Shown: one piece after another, positions 26,388-35,391 of the stretch
Layout of the letters: each line of letters opens with the position of its first letter
Position numbering within the stretch: the first letter of the stretch is position 1
NCBI GenBank assembly: GCA_018824115.1
Contig: JAHJGY010000008.1
Span: forward strand, 1 to 38,867
DNA: 38,867 nucleotides
Reading direction: 5' to 3'
Origin: Patescibacteria group bacterium
GTDB taxonomy: Bacteria > Patescibacteriota > 4484-211
Translations under genes and position numbers: made by a program
Notes under the pieces: generated by a model
The model's input: the letters and a program-made list of their open reading frames with translations, nothing else
Database searches by the model: none
What the model was told of the DNA's origin: nothing

Positions 26388-27383
26388 CTAGCCGCCTCGA
26401 TATTTTTCCGAAGAAACACTGCGAATTGTTTTGTTAATCTCAAGTTGCCTCAGGTACCCATTGTCCATCCCGTGACCCATCCAGACTGTTGGAGCACACG
26501 GTATTTGCGATGCTGTTAACCCATGCGCCGATAATAATGTCTGGCGAACCTCTGTACCAAACTTTCGCTGGCAAGATCGGCGTGTAATATAATTCCCCTC
26601 ACTATACAATGGTTCAAAAACCACGGTTGCAAATGGGTGAAAGTTAGATGCCTTAAACGCAGATCCAATAAAAAAAACGTTCGGGTTCACCGCCGTAAGC
26701 AATCCAGTATACTGCACAGTGCTTTCCTTGTTCTTAATATGCGCAACGCTAAGTGAAAGCAAAAGCGACAAGGCATTGTGCGGACAGCTGTTCACAGCGT
26801 ACATTCTTGTAAGCACAAGCAAATCACTTATCTGCGCCTCGAAAGGCAGAGCTTCTAAAAGATATTTCCGGTTAAGATGGGAAATCGCCAAATAGGCAAT
26901 GGGATACGAACAATCTTCCCGATAAAATCCATATTCAAAAATTGTATCTCTCCGCGAACAACCAATGTAATGCAGGTTTTCCTGAATAAGCTTACCTGTC
27001 TTAGAATCTACCTCGCCGAAACGCAGCTTTGTTTGCTGCCCGTTGCTGTCTACCTCGTAAACTTCCCCGTATGCATGAACAACTTTTGTCTCACGCTCTT
27101 CACCTTGAACAAGTTTCTTAAAACTTGCCGGTAAAGAATCAATCCTAACCCTCAGCCACTTTGCCAATCTCTCGGCTTCCTCCAAAACCATCTTCCTATT
27201 AACAACATTCTTCTCGAGGTAAAGCCGCTCCCGTGAAAATTTTGGTAGATGTAAGGCCAATATCACCCTCAGATACCGAGCAGGTAATGAGTACGAATTG
27301 TTAAGAACAGCTAAGTCTTCCTCAATTTCATGTACTACATCAGCCGTAATCTTATTCGGCGCAAATAGATTTTTATTAGTCAT
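26388..27383 (-). CDS. uncharacterised protein, possibly Mom/GNAT-like acyltransferase fold in C-terminal half
   Basis: LTRMYAVNSCPHNALSLLLSLSVAHIKNK...LLTAVNPNVFFIGSAFKASNFHPFA pattern. Confidence 0.35.
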   Translation of the reverse strand: MTNKNLFAPNKITADVVHEIEEDLAVLNNSYSLPARYLRVILALHLPKFSRERLYLEKNVVNRKMVLEEAERLAKWLRVRIDSLPASFKKLVQGEERETKVVHAYGEVYEVDSNGQQTKLRFGEVDSKTGKLIQENLHYIGCSRRDTIFEYGFYREDCSYPIAYLAISHLNRKYLLEALPFEAQISDLLVLTRMYAVNSCPHNALSLLLSLSVAHIKNKESTVQYTGLLTAVNPNVFFIGSAFKASNFHPFATVVFEPLYSEGNYITRRSCQRKFGTEVRQTLLSAHGLTASQIPCAPTVWMGHGMDNGYLRQLEINKTIRSVSSEKYRGG

Positions 27384-27397
27384 TTTATCGAAAACTT

Positions 27398-27473
27398 TGG
27401 AGCGGCGGAGGGGTCTCGAACCCCCGACCTCCTACTTGGCAAGCAGGTGTTCTGCCAGCTGAACTACCGCCGC
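27398..27473 (-). tRNA. tRNA-Gly(GCC), CCA encoded
   Basis: Cloverleaf readable: GCGGCGG acceptor, CTTGCCAAG anticodon loop, GGGGGTTCGAGACCCCT T-arm, TCCA 3' end. Confidence 0.93.
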
Positions 27474-27559
27474 TCAATGTAAATTCTATCAAGAATAGCT
27501 AAAAATTACCAATCCCAAATACACCGAACCAATAATAACTTGATATAATTACACCAACT

Positions 27560-28144
27560 ATGTCGCCAGTATATTTCGCCACAACAAATAAAAAGAAATT
27601 TACTACCATCAGTAACACTCTATTGGAATATGGAATTAAAGTAATCCACCACAATCTCCAATTACCAGAACCCAGAGGTGATAACCTAAGAGAAATTACT
27701 AACGAAAAAATTCAATTTGCCTATCACAACATCCAAAAACCTTGCCTTGCCCTGGATTCGGGCTTCTTTATCCATTCGCTTAATGGCTTTCCCAAGACGT
27801 ACGTTAACTTCGCCCTTGAGACAATTGGGATCGAAGGGTTATTGAAATTAGTCGAGGGAAAAAGCCGAGACTGCGAATTTAGAAGCTGTCTTGCGTACCT
27901 AGATAATCCCTCACTTGAACCAACCTACTTTGAAACCACCATATCCGGGACCCTAACCGAAAAACCTCAGGGTTTAATGGATAATTATTGCTGGAGTAAA
28001 CTTTTTTTGATTTTTAAGCCTACAACCATGAATACCACCCTAGCTGAAATGGGGCTTGAAGAATACCAAGAATGGAGAAGTCTTGGACTCGAAGATTCTT
28101 TCACGACAAAATTCGCAAAGTGGTTTTCCTCCTCCAAAAAATGA
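27560..28144 (+). CDS. Ham1/RdgB-like non-canonical purine NTP pyrophosphatase
   Basis: YFATTNKKKFTTI, LALDSGFFIHSLNGFPKTYVNF, EF-RSCLAYLDN, EEYQEWRS. Confidence 0.75.
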   Translation: MSPVYFATTNKKKFTTISNTLLEYGIKVIHHNLQLPEPRGDNLREITNEKIQFAYHNIQKPCLALDSGFFIHSLNGFPKTYVNFALETIGIEGLLKLVEGKSRDCEFRSCLAYLDNPSLEPTYFETTISGTLTEKPQGLMDNYCWSKLFLIFKPTTMNTTLAEMGLEEYQEWRSLGLEDSFTTKFAKWFSSSKK

Positions 28145-28162
28145 GGCTCTGCCTAAGGAAAT

Positions 28163-28759
28163 TCATAAACCGGATTGACTATCTTCGATCGGATTTTCTT
28201 TCATCTTCTGCAAAACAATGTTTTTCAGTGTTTCCGCATTTTGTTTTGTGAGTCCAGGGATATTAACCTTGTTTCCAGAAAACCCTACCATCTCAACCTG
28301 CCGTTTCTGTTGTGTGCCAATTGGTATACCAAAGACTTTTTGCTGCCGAGGAACTGCTAAATATCCCGCGCCTTGAGCTGCATTTTCGATCGTTAAAGAA
28401 GCAAGTCCGAAAACCCTATCAAACAGGTCTTGTTTTACAAGAAGGGTCTGAATAACTCCATACGGAATATGCCGCTGTTGTTTTGATAGAATACCTTGTT
28501 TTGAGGTTAAAAAATTCTCCTCAATAGAATAGTGAAAATTTGCTCTTCTCAAGATCGTAACGATGAAATGAAAAATTGCAAAGCCAGCAATTATTACAAT
28601 ATAGAAAATTGTTACTGTGTACTTACTAGTTTCACTCGAACGAGTAGAAGCAAGAGAATAAGGCACGAAGAAAATCAAGAGCAGCAAGAAACCAAGCATG
28701 GATTTAAAAATCCACAATCCCTGAACGGGATAATTTTTTTCTGTAATAATTCCGTTCAT
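28163..28759 (-). CDS. bacterial PH (bPH2, YdbS-like) membrane protein
   Basis: Two TM helices then FLTSKQGILSKQQRHIPYGVIQTLLVKQDLFDRVFGLASLTIENAAQG. Confidence 0.75.
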   Translation of the reverse strand: MNGIITEKNYPVQGLWIFKSMLGFLLLLIFFVPYSLASTRSSETSKYTVTIFYIVIIAGFAIFHFIVTILRRANFHYSIEENFLTSKQGILSKQQRHIPYGVIQTLLVKQDLFDRVFGLASLTIENAAQGAGYLAVPRQQKVFGIPIGTQQKRQVEMVGFSGNKVNIPGLTKQNAETLKNIVLQKMKENPIEDSQSGL

Positions 28760-28765
28760 AGACTT

Positions 28766-29326
28766 TTAACTTATTGGACTATTACTTGCAGGAACATCCG
28801 CACTTTTATTTTTACTGATTTTTTGTTGAACCGTTTGAAGAAGAACATCACGCAGTCCCTCCGCAGCTTCCTTTTCAACACCGTCAATGTGCGCCTCTAT
28901 TCCAGACGAAATTGTGGCACTCGACAGGTGAACATCGTACAAACCAAAAATTCTATCTAACAAATCCTGATCAACATAAATATCTTGGACACGCTCGTAC
29001 GGAATGGTGATTTCGCGCGGCGTTATTGGCCCTTTCTTAATTTGAATAAAATCGGAGCTCAACTCATAAAAATAGACCGCGAAGTACCAACGTTGATAAA
29101 AGTAGGTTAGTAAAATCGTGACAAACAGAAATCCGGAAATCCCTAATGTCGCGGTTCCCAACCATGCAATTGCCGCTTGGCCAGTCGAGCCTAGCATAAA
29201 AACTAAAATTCCCCAGATAATAAGCAACAAGATTGTAACAACGATCGTACTAGCTATCGTCTTCTTAATAATCTTTTTGAAACTCAACGGGTATTGTTCT
29301 CGTGTTTTGCTTTGCGCGATTTGCAT
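28766..29326 (-). CDS. bacterial PH (bPH2, YdbS-like) membrane protein, paralogue of neighbour
   Basis: Two TM helices then FIQIKKGPITPREITIPYERVQDIYVDQDLLDRIFGLYDVHLSSAT. Confidence 0.75.
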   Translation of the reverse strand: MQIAQSKTREQYPLSFKKIIKKTIASTIVVTILLLIIWGILVFMLGSTGQAAIAWLGTATLGISGFLFVTILLTYFYQRWYFAVYFYELSSDFIQIKKGPITPREITIPYERVQDIYVDQDLLDRIFGLYDVHLSSATISSGIEAHIDGVEKEAAEGLRDVLLQTVQQKISKNKSADVPASNSPIS

Positions 29327-29441
29327 ATTTTGTAATTACGACCTTACCCACAGTTTACCCTCCCTCAACACTTTTCGCAACAATCACGTCTAAAATTGTA
29401 CCACGCGTTAAACTCGCTTTAGTTTCTGTTTTAGTGGCTGT

Positions 29442-29478
29442 ACCACGTTAAACTCGCTTTAGCGAGTTTTTACGTGGT
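29442..29478 (-). terminator. extended hairpin abutting the tRNA-Val 3' end
   Basis: ACCACGT-T-AAACTCGC-TTTA-GCGAGTTT-TT-ACGTGGT; part of the outer arm is the tRNA CCA end. Confidence 0.5.
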
Positions 29479-29551
29479 GGGTTCGGCAGGGCTCGAACCT
29501 GCGACCTTCTGGGTGTAAACCAGACGCTCTAGCCAACTGAGCTACGAACCC
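29475..29551 (-). tRNA. tRNA-Val(TAC), CCA encoded
   Basis: GGGTTCG...TCTGGTTTACACCCAGA...CAGGTTCGAGCCCTG...CGAACCCACCA. Confidence 0.95.
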
Positions 29552-29678
29552 CCGTTGAAACAGTATTCTAACAGAAAAGAGCTTAATGGTAAAACACCTC
29601 TCCGGCGTGGTAAAATACGTTTGTGACTGCAACTCCCGCCAAACCTGCCGGCTGTCAGGGGACGAGTTTCAATTACAA

Positions 29679-29755
29679 GCTCCGTTAGCTCAGCGCTCAA
29701 TGAGGTCCCCCGCTGCGGGGCTGACCGAATTAGTCCGCCTCTGGCGGGGTAGAGC
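29679..29755 (+). pseudogene. tRNA-Lys-like 5' half interrupted in the D-loop by palindromic element
   Basis: GCTCCGTTAGCTCAGC(G) at 29679-29695 and GGTAGAGC at 29748-29755 equal the start of the intact tRNA-Lys at 29813; 52 nt between them. Confidence 0.6.
29696..29747 (-). repeat. palindromic element copy C
   Basis: minus strand: CCGCCAGAGGCGGACTAATTCGGTCAGCCCCGCAGCGGGGGACCTCATTGAG. Confidence 0.6.
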
Positions 29756-29812
29756 TCCCGAAGGGCACTCAGTCGCCCGTCAGTCGCAATAAGAATAATC
29801 GAATATCGTATT

Positions 29813-29887
29813 GCTCCGTTAGCTCAGCGGTAGAGCAGTGGCCTCTTAAGCCATTGGCCGGAGGTTCAAATCCTCCACGGAGCACCA
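29813..29887 (+). tRNA. tRNA-Lys(CTT), CCA encoded
   Basis: GCTCCGT...GTGGCCTCTTAAGCCAT...GGAGGTTCAAATCCTCC...ACGGAGCACCA. Confidence 0.95.
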
Positions 29888-29947
29888 TTGATCATTCTCC
29901 CAACACCCCTTCCAAACTGGCTGCAAACATTCTGTTAGGAAAAGCTC

Positions 29948-30862
29948 CTAAGTGGCCTGCACAATATATTTGTTTAGTAACCCGCAGGGCTGAAGATGCT
30001 GCTTAAATTTACGTAAACCCGCATACCCCAGATCCTGTTCAAAATTAACGAAACTTTGTTTACCCCTAAACTCACTGCAAATTGCCCAAAACATAAACTC
30101 ACTTAAGCCAGTCAGCGCATGATCAACAGCCCAGTGATGCAAAAGGATAGTACTCCCCGGAATCACTTCAATGATCGCATAAGCCACAATCACATTCTTG
30201 ATCTTCACTCCGTACACACCCAATTCTAATTGATCCCAGAAATGAATTGTCTTCGCGAGCCCTCTCAAGTCTCTCCGGCGACTGAGTATTATTTCATCAC
30301 CTTGACTCGTAATCTCTACACTCGATGCCCTTGCTGCAAATTGCCAGCATGTCTCCAAACTCTCCGGTGTTAACCGGACGAGTTCAGGCTCCAACTCTCG
30401 TTGGCAAAGATTAACTTTTCTGCGCATATTTGCAAACTTCTTTCCTTCCATTACCACAACTTCGTTTACATCATACAAATAATCACAATTATCTCGATCT
30501 AGGCGAATATCATAGTCTCCACTTTTATTCAGGTTGCGAACGGTCAACTCGGGAACAGAAGTCAGGTAGTTAATTTTAAGTTCTTTCTGTACAAACCCTA
30601 GCAACTGCTCCAAAGACGAGTTAATTTCCTTAATACCCAACAAGCTGACTACCTCCTCGCCACTCACTGAATCCACAAAAACAACCACTAAATTCCCGTT
30701 TATATCGGAAACACGTAAGGTATTATTGTCATCCAAGCTAAACAGGCAGTTGAATTGAAAATCCGAGTAGTTGCTTTCTAAGTCCTTATTGAATCTACCA
30801 ATCAGCACTCGATGCACTATAGTCAAGTATTCGAATTTGGGAAATTTAGAAATTTCTATCAC
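29948..30862 (-). CDS. DUF2156 / phosphatidylglycerol lysyltransferase C-terminal-like (GNAT-type) protein
   Basis: C-term FVNFEQDLGYAGLRKFKQHLQPCGLLNKYIV. Confidence 0.7.
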   Translation of the reverse strand: MIEISKFPKFEYLTIVHRVLIGRFNKDLESNYSDFQFNCLFSLDDNNTLRVSDINGNLVVVFVDSVSGEEVVSLLGIKEINSSLEQLLGFVQKELKINYLTSVPELTVRNLNKSGDYDIRLDRDNCDYLYDVNEVVVMEGKKFANMRRKVNLCQRELEPELVRLTPESLETCWQFAARASSVEITSQGDEIILSRRRDLRGLAKTIHFWDQLELGVYGVKIKNVIVAYAIIEVIPGSTILLHHWAVDHALTGLSEFMFWAICSEFRGKQSFVNFEQDLGYAGLRKFKQHLQPCGLLNKYIVQAT

Positions 30863-30966
30863 CTCAATATCACCTCAAAGATTGTAACGCCCCTAACCCA
30901 TTCTTGTCCTCCCAGAAACTTATCAATGGCTTAGCCATTGATATTGTTGCTACAACAACATATTCT

Positions 30967-32358
30967 CTATTGTCCCAGCCCTTTCGGGCACTTAGCTTGT
31001 TTTTCTTGTACCGAAATTTTCTCTTTTAGTTTATCCATCCATTCCTTTATCTTCGCCTCCTGCCCCTGCAAAGTAGGGGAGTAGTATTTTCTTCCCCTGA
31101 GCTTTTCGGGTAGATATTCTTCGTCCTGGACATAATGACCCTCATAATTATGCGCGTATTTATAATCCTTCCCATACCCTAAGTTCTTCATTAGCTTGGT
31201 TGGTGCGTTCCTTAGATGAAGGGGAATGGGGAGGTTGCCGTGCTGTTTGACATCGGCTCGAGCCTTGGATATACCGGCTGTCGTCGAGTTGGACTTGGGC
31301 GCAGTAGCCAGATAGACTGTGCCGTGGGCTAAGTTCAAAGCACATTCGGGATAACCAATTGTTTCGCAAGCTCTAAAAACCTCATTAGCGACCACCAATG
31401 CGGTAGGTAAAGCCATACCAATATCCTCTGAAGCGAAAATAACCATTCTCCTGGCGATAAACAGCGCGTCTTCACCCGCCTCGATCATCCTTGCCAGATA
31501 GTACAGAGCACCATCGGGGTCAGACCCGCGCATGGACTTTATAAATGCAGAAATAGTGTTATAGTGCTCTTCGCCAGCACGGTCATAACGGAGTGCCTGC
31601 TTCTGCAAAACATCCTCTATTAATTCCAGGTTAATTTCCCCTTCCGAAATAACCTCTGCTGCTGCTTCTAGCGTGTTAAGCACCGTACGGGCATCCCCAT
31701 TAGAGTAATCAACTAAAAAATCCAGTGCCTCCTGATTAATTGCCAGGTTTCTTCCCCCAAGCCCTTTCTCCTTATCCTCCAAAGCAATCTCGGAGACTTT
31801 TTTAAGTTCATCTTGATTTAAACGGTTGAGTGTATAAACTTGGCAACGGGACAGTAGGGGACTAATTACACGAAAAGAGGGGTTCTCGGTCGTTGCCCCA
31901 ATTAAAATGATTTCCCCACGCTCCACATGGGGTAGAAAAGCATCCTGCTGTGCCTTATTAAAACGATGGATTTCATCAATAAACAGGATCGCTTTTTGCC
32001 CGTACGCTTTTCTATACTCCCTGGCTTCCGCCATTACCTTGCGCACATCGGCTAACTTACTAGTTACCGCCGATAGTTCCACAAAATGAGCCCCGGTCTC
32101 GTTAGCTAATATGCGAGCTAAAGTTGTTTTCCCACTACCTGGAGGTCCCCAAAAAATAATGGAGTAGAGTTTTCCCTTTTCCGCCGCCACCCGCAAGGGC
32201 TTACCCTTTGCAACTAGGTGTTCTTGCCCCACAAAATCAGTTAAACTTAGCGGCCGAATACGATCGGCTAAAGGCGATCTATGAGCATCAATTGAAGTGA
32301 AGGGGGGTTTTCCCATAGCACCAACAAAAAGATTATTGCTGTTGACGGAGCTGGGCAA
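30967..32358 (-). CDS. rarA: replication-associated recombination protein RarA (MgsA-type AAA+ ATPase); start may be 32316
   Basis: PLADRIRPLSLTDFVGQEHL, IIFWGPPGSGKTTLARILA, ILFIDEIHRFNKAQQDAFLPHVE, GATTENPSFRV. Confidence 0.93.
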   Translation of the reverse strand: MPSSVNSNNLFVGAMGKPPFTSIDAHRSPLADRIRPLSLTDFVGQEHLVAKGKPLRVAAEKGKLYSIIFWGPPGSGKTTLARILANETGAHFVELSAVTSKLADVRKVMAEAREYRKAYGQKAILFIDEIHRFNKAQQDAFLPHVERGEIILIGATTENPSFRVISPLLSRCQVYTLNRLNQDELKKVSEIALEDKEKGLGGRNLAINQEALDFLVDYSNGDARTVLNTLEAAAEVISEGEINLELIEDVLQKQALRYDRAGEEHYNTISAFIKSMRGSDPDGALYYLARMIEAGEDALFIARRMVIFASEDIGMALPTALVVANEVFRACETIGYPECALNLAHGTVYLATAPKSNSTTAGISKARADVKQHGNLPIPLHLRNAPTKLMKNLGYGKDYKYAHNYEGHYVQDEEYLPEKLRGRKYYSPTLQGQEAKIKEWMDKLKEKISVQEKQAKCPKGLGQ

Positions 32359-32839
32359 CTATTCCATGGATCTCATCTACATCCATGGTTTGTTCTCCCG
32401 CTTGTCGAAGAAATGTTTGTTCATCGGTTGATGGTTGATCTGGAAATCCACCGGGAAGAACAAATCGATCAAGCCCCATATTCTCGCTAGCCATAGCAAT
32501 TAGAAGCTCCGCCTTCGTCTCGATAACATCAGCCGCGGCTAACCGCGCTTCCTCCGAATCATCGCCCTCTAACCACGCCAGCGCCGCCTGCTGAGTAACT
32601 AGCAAGTCCCGTTCTTCCTGTCGTTTTCTTCTCCCCGCATCGCTCACTGGCTCTCTCGCACTTAACGCTCTCCCCATTAACTCATTCGTCCTTTCAAGAC
32701 CAGGTTTAAGAGCTAACAAATACTGCCTTGACCTTTCTTCCACTGTAATTTTCTCCACCTGGGTCTGTCTGTACTCCACTAACTTCCTTTTAGCAGCTGG
32801 TGATAGTAAATCTGAGATTGGGCCGTACTTTTCATACAT
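32333..32839 (-). CDS. hypothetical protein overlapping rarA 5' end
   Basis: 168-aa ORF, same strand, contiguous with rarA. Confidence 0.6.
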   Translation of the reverse strand: MYEKYGPISDLLSPAAKRKLVEYRQTQVEKITVEERSRQYLLALKPGLERTNELMGRALSAREPVSDAGRRKRQEERDLLVTQQAALAWLEGDDSEEARLAAADVIETKAELLIAMASENMGLDRFVLPGGFPDQPSTDEQTFLRQAGEQTMDVDEIHGIVAQLRQQQ

Positions 32840-32942
32840 AAGAATTCACCTTTCTTGCCGCTACTATTCTATCACCAAAACTACCATTGACACCAATTGA
32901 AAATTAAAATAGTATGAAAGTATTGGAGGAGGTGATATTAAG

Positions 32943-33356
32943 ATGCCAGAAGAAAATCAGGGAGAAATGGTTTCGGGGCAAATGCCTGTTGAAACACCCA
33001 CTGAACAAGCTGAACAACCTAGTACACCAGTGAAAAGCGGTCTTGAGTCCAATATGGCGGGAGCATTAAGTTATGTTCTAGGCCCAATTACTGGTATTTA
33101 TTTCTGGGTTACAGAAAAGGAAGATAATTTTGTCCGCTTCCACGCCATGCAATCGATTTTATTCAGTGTTGCCTGCGTTATTATCGCCACAATTCTAGGT
33201 TTCTTACCATATCTTGGTTGGGGTTTTGCACAGTTGATCAACCTCGGTATTCTAATTATCTGGATCTTCCTTATGTATCAGGCCTACAATAATAAAGAAT
33301 GGGAACTTCCAGTTATCGGCCAAATGGCGCGGGATCAGATCAATAAACCAAAGTAA
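32943..33356 (+). CDS. DUF4870 / Tic20-like small membrane protein
   Basis: NMAGALSYVLGPITGIYFWVTEKEDNFVRFHAMQSILF; GGAGGTG upstream. Confidence 0.8.
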   Translation: MPEENQGEMVSGQMPVETPTEQAEQPSTPVKSGLESNMAGALSYVLGPITGIYFWVTEKEDNFVRFHAMQSILFSVACVIIATILGFLPYLGWGFAQLINLGILIIWIFLMYQAYNNKEWELPVIGQMARDQINKPK

Positions 33357-33467
33357 TGGTTGTTTGACCTTAGCGGAAGATAGATAGCAACATCGTTATT
33401 GGTGTTGGAGTAGGTTAGTGTTGCCGATTGATGCTGTTTTTCTAACGGATAACTCTTAATTAATAAC

Positions 33468-34706
33468 GTGATTAAACGATTCCTCGCAACAACATTAATA
33501 GCTCTTTCACTCGCTCAATGCGGTTGTGTCCGTATTCCTGCACCGCACACAGCACAAGCTGTATCACTTTTTGAAACCAATCAGACGCTAATCAACGAAT
33601 ACCTAGTAAAACAACAGGAATATCAACAAAAAGTCAGCAGCTATACCGATCTTAAAAATGCGTTTACCACGCTACGCGATCGGTTCCAGAGTAACCAAAA
33701 TGTGGTCACCAAAAGTTTACTTCTAGAGCAAGTTAGATCCTATTTCCCGGCGACCTTGGACGCAATGATCGCTTACTTAGAAGCCGCAAAGGCAAAAATC
33801 GAAAGCTCAAGTAGTCTCCCCGACAGCCAAAAAACCACTATTCTCAACGAGATAGATCAAGACATCAACTACCTAACCCAGCAAATGACAGTAGTCGAGA
33901 ATGCTGACGATTTAAGTTCGGCAAGAGGAGCCGCTCAAGCAATCAGAACATACTGGCTCGGAGTTCAAGTACGCGTAAAACAATGGACTGGAAGATTATT
34001 GTGGGCTAAAGTAAACTATCTACTAACTCGCCTGGAAGACACAGCAAACAAACTAGAAGAAGATATTAACGAGCTTAAAGACGAGGGACAAGACGTTTCC
34101 GAACTGGAGGACTTGCTCGCCGATTTTCGGGAACACCTATCCACCGCTTTAGAAAAACTGGAACTGGCCAAGGAAAAACTTGAAGCCATAACTAACCTCA
34201 CCGAAGCCAACCAACTATTTGGCACCATTCATCAATATGTTAAAGATGCCAACCAATACCTGCGTCAAGCTCATCAAGATCTTAAAAAATTAATCGCCGA
34301 ACTGAAAGGTTACCAACATAGAATTAAAAGAATCAGTGGGACTGGCACCTTATACTCCCAGGGCGACGGGAAAATTGCTCTTGTTGGGAACGGAACAATT
34401 AAAGGAGCCGTTGATTCTCAACTGGGAGGAACGGTAGTTATCGCCGACCAGGGAGGGGATTCGCAAATCAATACCAATGACCAGGGAACAAAAGAAACCC
34501 TAGCCGAAAACAAATGGCGTTATACTGCTATCGGCACCATTGAAATTACCGGAAGAGATGTTATTGCGGTAATCACTGGGTCCGAATTGGATATCCAAGC
34601 TGTTGGAACCGGAACTGTTTTACTACAGGGTACTGGTCAGTATAAAATCGATCAGGCCGACTGGCAGGATATCCCTGCTGGCGGCTTAGAAGCAAGTCTG
34701 CAGTAA
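33468..34706 (+). CDS. secreted/lipoprotein-like coiled-coil protein with C-terminal Gly/Thr-rich beta region
   Basis: Signal-like N-term with Cys (LSLAQCGC), long helices, then GTGTLYSQGDGKIALVGNGTIKG... Confidence 0.65.
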   Translation: MIKRFLATTLIALSLAQCGCVRIPAPHTAQAVSLFETNQTLINEYLVKQQEYQQKVSSYTDLKNAFTTLRDRFQSNQNVVTKSLLLEQVRSYFPATLDAMIAYLEAAKAKIESSSSLPDSQKTTILNEIDQDINYLTQQMTVVENADDLSSARGAAQAIRTYWLGVQVRVKQWTGRLLWAKVNYLLTRLEDTANKLEEDINELKDEGQDVSELEDLLADFREHLSTALEKLELAKEKLEAITNLTEANQLFGTIHQYVKDANQYLRQAHQDLKKLIAELKGYQHRIKRISGTGTLYSQGDGKIALVGNGTIKGAVDSQLGGTVVIADQGGDSQINTNDQGTKETLAENKWRYTAIGTIEITGRDVIAVITGSELDIQAVGTGTVLLQGTGQYKIDQADWQDIPAGGLEASLQ

Positions 34707-34710
34707 AAAC

Positions 34711-35103
34711 ATGGAAGAACAGAGAGAAACCAACACAACCGAACAGGGCCAAAAGACAGCCGCCCCTGCTTTAAAACAAAAGAAACGGGTTAACCTAGTC
34801 AAAACTCTTTTCATTACCTTTCTTCTGACTGTCATTATTGCCTCAATCATTTTTGTTTACCGACCATTCAAACAACAGCAAGCCCCGGATCAAGCAGGTC
34901 AATTTGCGCCTACCTTAACTCCTACCAGCACAATCACACCAACTGCAAAACCTACCGTCAGCGCTGAAGTTTCTGAATTCTACGAAGAGAGCAATGTGGA
35001 CACCGCTGATAGCGAGAGCTCAGCTGATTCTATCGAAAACTCATTCGGTGATGCTGAAAACTCTGGCCTCGATGAACCACAGGATTTCGATTTGGAACTC
35101 TAA
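34711..35103 (+). CDS. single-TM protein with disordered acidic tail
   Basis: TLFITFLLTVIIASIIFVY TM; Thr/Pro and Asp/Glu/Ser-rich C-term. Confidence 0.6.
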   Translation: MEEQRETNTTEQGQKTAAPALKQKKRVNLVKTLFITFLLTVIIASIIFVYRPFKQQQAPDQAGQFAPTLTPTSTITPTAKPTVSAEVSEFYEESNVDTADSESSADSIENSFGDAENSGLDEPQDFDLEL

Positions 35104-35195
35104 TCCCAATTTTCAGCCAGCTGTTTTTTTCTAAAAGCACTTGACGAACAAGCGCCGGTTATGATGTGTTGGGCAATCTTCTGAAATACGTTTAC

Positions 35196-35339
35196 ATGAA
35201 AGGAAAAAGTGCCGCTACAAACAAAAGTCTTAGCCAGTATCGTACCTCCCCCAAGAGTAGACAAGTTTTTTGCCCTCTTTACCATTACTATGCTCTGTGT
35301 ATGGAGCATTTAAGTAGGACGGGAGGCAGTTTAAGTTAA
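35196..35339 (+). CDS. possible 47-codon leader ORF inside attenuator region
   Basis: MKGKSAATNKSLSQYRTSPKSRQVFCPLYHYYALCMEHLSRTGGSLS*; no clear SD. Confidence 0.2.
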   Translation: MKGKSAATNKSLSQYRTSPKSRQVFCPLYHYYALCMEHLSRTGGSLS

Positions 35340-35390
35340 AATCAAAAAAATAATACCAAGAAAGCAGCCTCCCTAACCGGGAGGTTTTTT
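35245..35390 (+). promoter_or_regulatory. candidate transcription attenuator (terminator/antiterminator) of the C26 amidotransferase gene
   Basis: Segments CCTCCC(35245-35250), GGGAGGC(35321-35327), GCCTCCC(35367-35373), GGGAGG(35379-35384)+T6. Confidence 0.6.
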
Positions 35391-35391
35391 A

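Noticed and set aside
29586-29792. 68-aa ORF near tRNA-Lys
   Set aside because: Runs through the broken tRNA fragment and the palindromic element; not a credible protein
31160-31369. 69-aa minus-strand ORF inside rarA
   Set aside because: Out-of-frame shadow of rarA
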